DNA from: Flectonema sp. DT1601
Lineage: Eukaryota > Euglenozoa > Diplonemea > Diplonemida > Diplonemidae
Length of the DNA: 64,000 nucleotides
Assembly: GCA_964019425.1 (NCBI GenBank)
Contig: OZ025813.1
Coordinates: 992,001-1,056,000, forward strand
Direction of reading: 5' to 3'
Shown here: positions 63,801 through 64,000 of the stretch, one piece after another
Layout: the number at the start of each line of letters is the position of its first letter
Position numbering within the stretch: position 1 is the stretch's first letter
Program-made: the position numbers and the translations under genes
Notes under the pieces: model-generated
What the model was told of the DNA's origin: nothing
What the model saw: only the letters and a program-made list of their open reading frames with translations
Databases searched by the model: none

Positions 63801-64000
63801 TGTTTCCTTTGGATTGGTGAGATCACAATTAAAAGTTCCAGTGGCAAACCGACCCACTAAATAATAAAAAAACAAAACAAAACAGGATATGGAATTAGTT
63901 TACGTCTTTGATGAGAAGGAAGGAGAAGCGCAAGAATTGCAGGAACTCTCAGACGGTTCTAGTGACATCTATAGACCTCCTTCAAGAGTGCAATCTGACA
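51845..64000 (+). CDS. giant type I membrane protein with Ser/Thr-Pro super-repeats, 3' end outside window
   Basis: Exon 1 (51845-63775, 3,977 codons) joins exon 2 (63886 onward) through a 110-bp GTTTGT...AAACAG intron in phase 0; the gene leaves the window. A signal peptide (MKPWRVVPLVLLQAVIGS) is followed by about 3,890 residues in which SP or TP recurs every 6-8 residues, built on SPEYKDSPQGKFDKTPQG-like units. One membrane helix (about 3930-3952) precedes RRRRR and an acidic cytosolic tail. Outside the cell the Ser/Thr-Pro sites could be O-glycosylated or phosphorylated, making a long extended fibre. No catalytic domain or cysteine-rich head is seen. I recognise no family. Candidate roles are surface coat, adhesion or flagellar/cortical tether; all are inference. 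Confidence 0.8.
52000..63560 (+). repeat. higher-order coding repeat, 570- and 780-bp periods
   Basis: The landmark GTATAAAGATTCACCGGATT recurs 16 times from 52621 to 62641. Its spacings are only 570 bp (eight times) or 780 bp (seven times). A 190-residue superunit consists of 71-, 49- and 70-residue modules, and the 260-residue version adds another 70-residue module. Module edges diverge at the start (before about 52300) and end (after about 62760), as expected for unequal exchange that homogenises the centre. Confidence 0.92.

Overview
This 64 kb window comes from a nuclear genome of a single-celled eukaryote. The genes encode a kinesin, a PKA regulatory subunit, topoisomerase III-beta, an ABCA transporter and a papain-type protease. 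Several genes carry spliceosomal GT-AG introns, and the standard stop codons are used. All 15 host genes I can support lie on the + strand, separated by AT-rich, homopolymer-laden spacers. Nearly every start codon has a splice-acceptor-like AG a short way upstream, usually 10-33 nt. The PKA regulatory subunit has a leucine-rich-repeat N-terminus, a layout I associate with kinetoplastids. Together these suggest polycistronic, spliced-leader biology such as that of Euglenozoa. This is an inference: I cannot place the organism firmly.

Layout. 1-845: 3' part of a gene with a ParB/sulfiredoxin-like domain. 1031-4917: an apparently whole Penelope-like retroelement (PLE). It has an N-terminal GIY-YIG nuclease, a reverse transcriptase and a C-terminal papain-fold (Josephin-like) protease candidate. 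Short terminal inverted repeats bound it, and a hammerhead-ribozyme-like motif lies near its 3' end. 4996-6057: poly(A)-tailed dispersed repeats and spacer. 6058-15710: gamma-glutamyl(amine) cyclotransferase, a MORN-repeat kinesin-14, a SAM-like protein, a small treble-clef zinc protein and a PH-like/Tudor-like protein. 15711-18415: homopolymer-rich spacer with a duplicated 240 bp block and hairpins. 18416-25097: coiled-coil protein, PKA regulatory subunit, PP2C phosphatase. 27040-36701: a DRG-regulatory (DFRP/ZC3H15-type) protein without zinc fingers, a secreted papain-family protease, a double glyoxalase-fold protein, and TOP3B. 37073-46873: an ABCA transporter and a PAN/mucin-like type I membrane protein. 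46874-51844: 5 kb of gene-free spacer with two repeat families and a candidate structured RNA. 51845 to the window end: a giant (>4,000 aa) type I membrane protein built from Ser/Thr-Pro repeats organised in 190- and 260-residue superunits.

The host genes do not form an obvious pathway. Two themes recur. One is cAMP and phosphorylation control (PKA-R, PP2C). The other is a secretory or surface set (papain protease, ABCA transporter, PAN-mucin protein, giant SP-repeat protein). Internal introns are 64-119 bp, apart from one of 311 bp. They start GTWTGT or GTATTA and end in AACAG or AAACAG.
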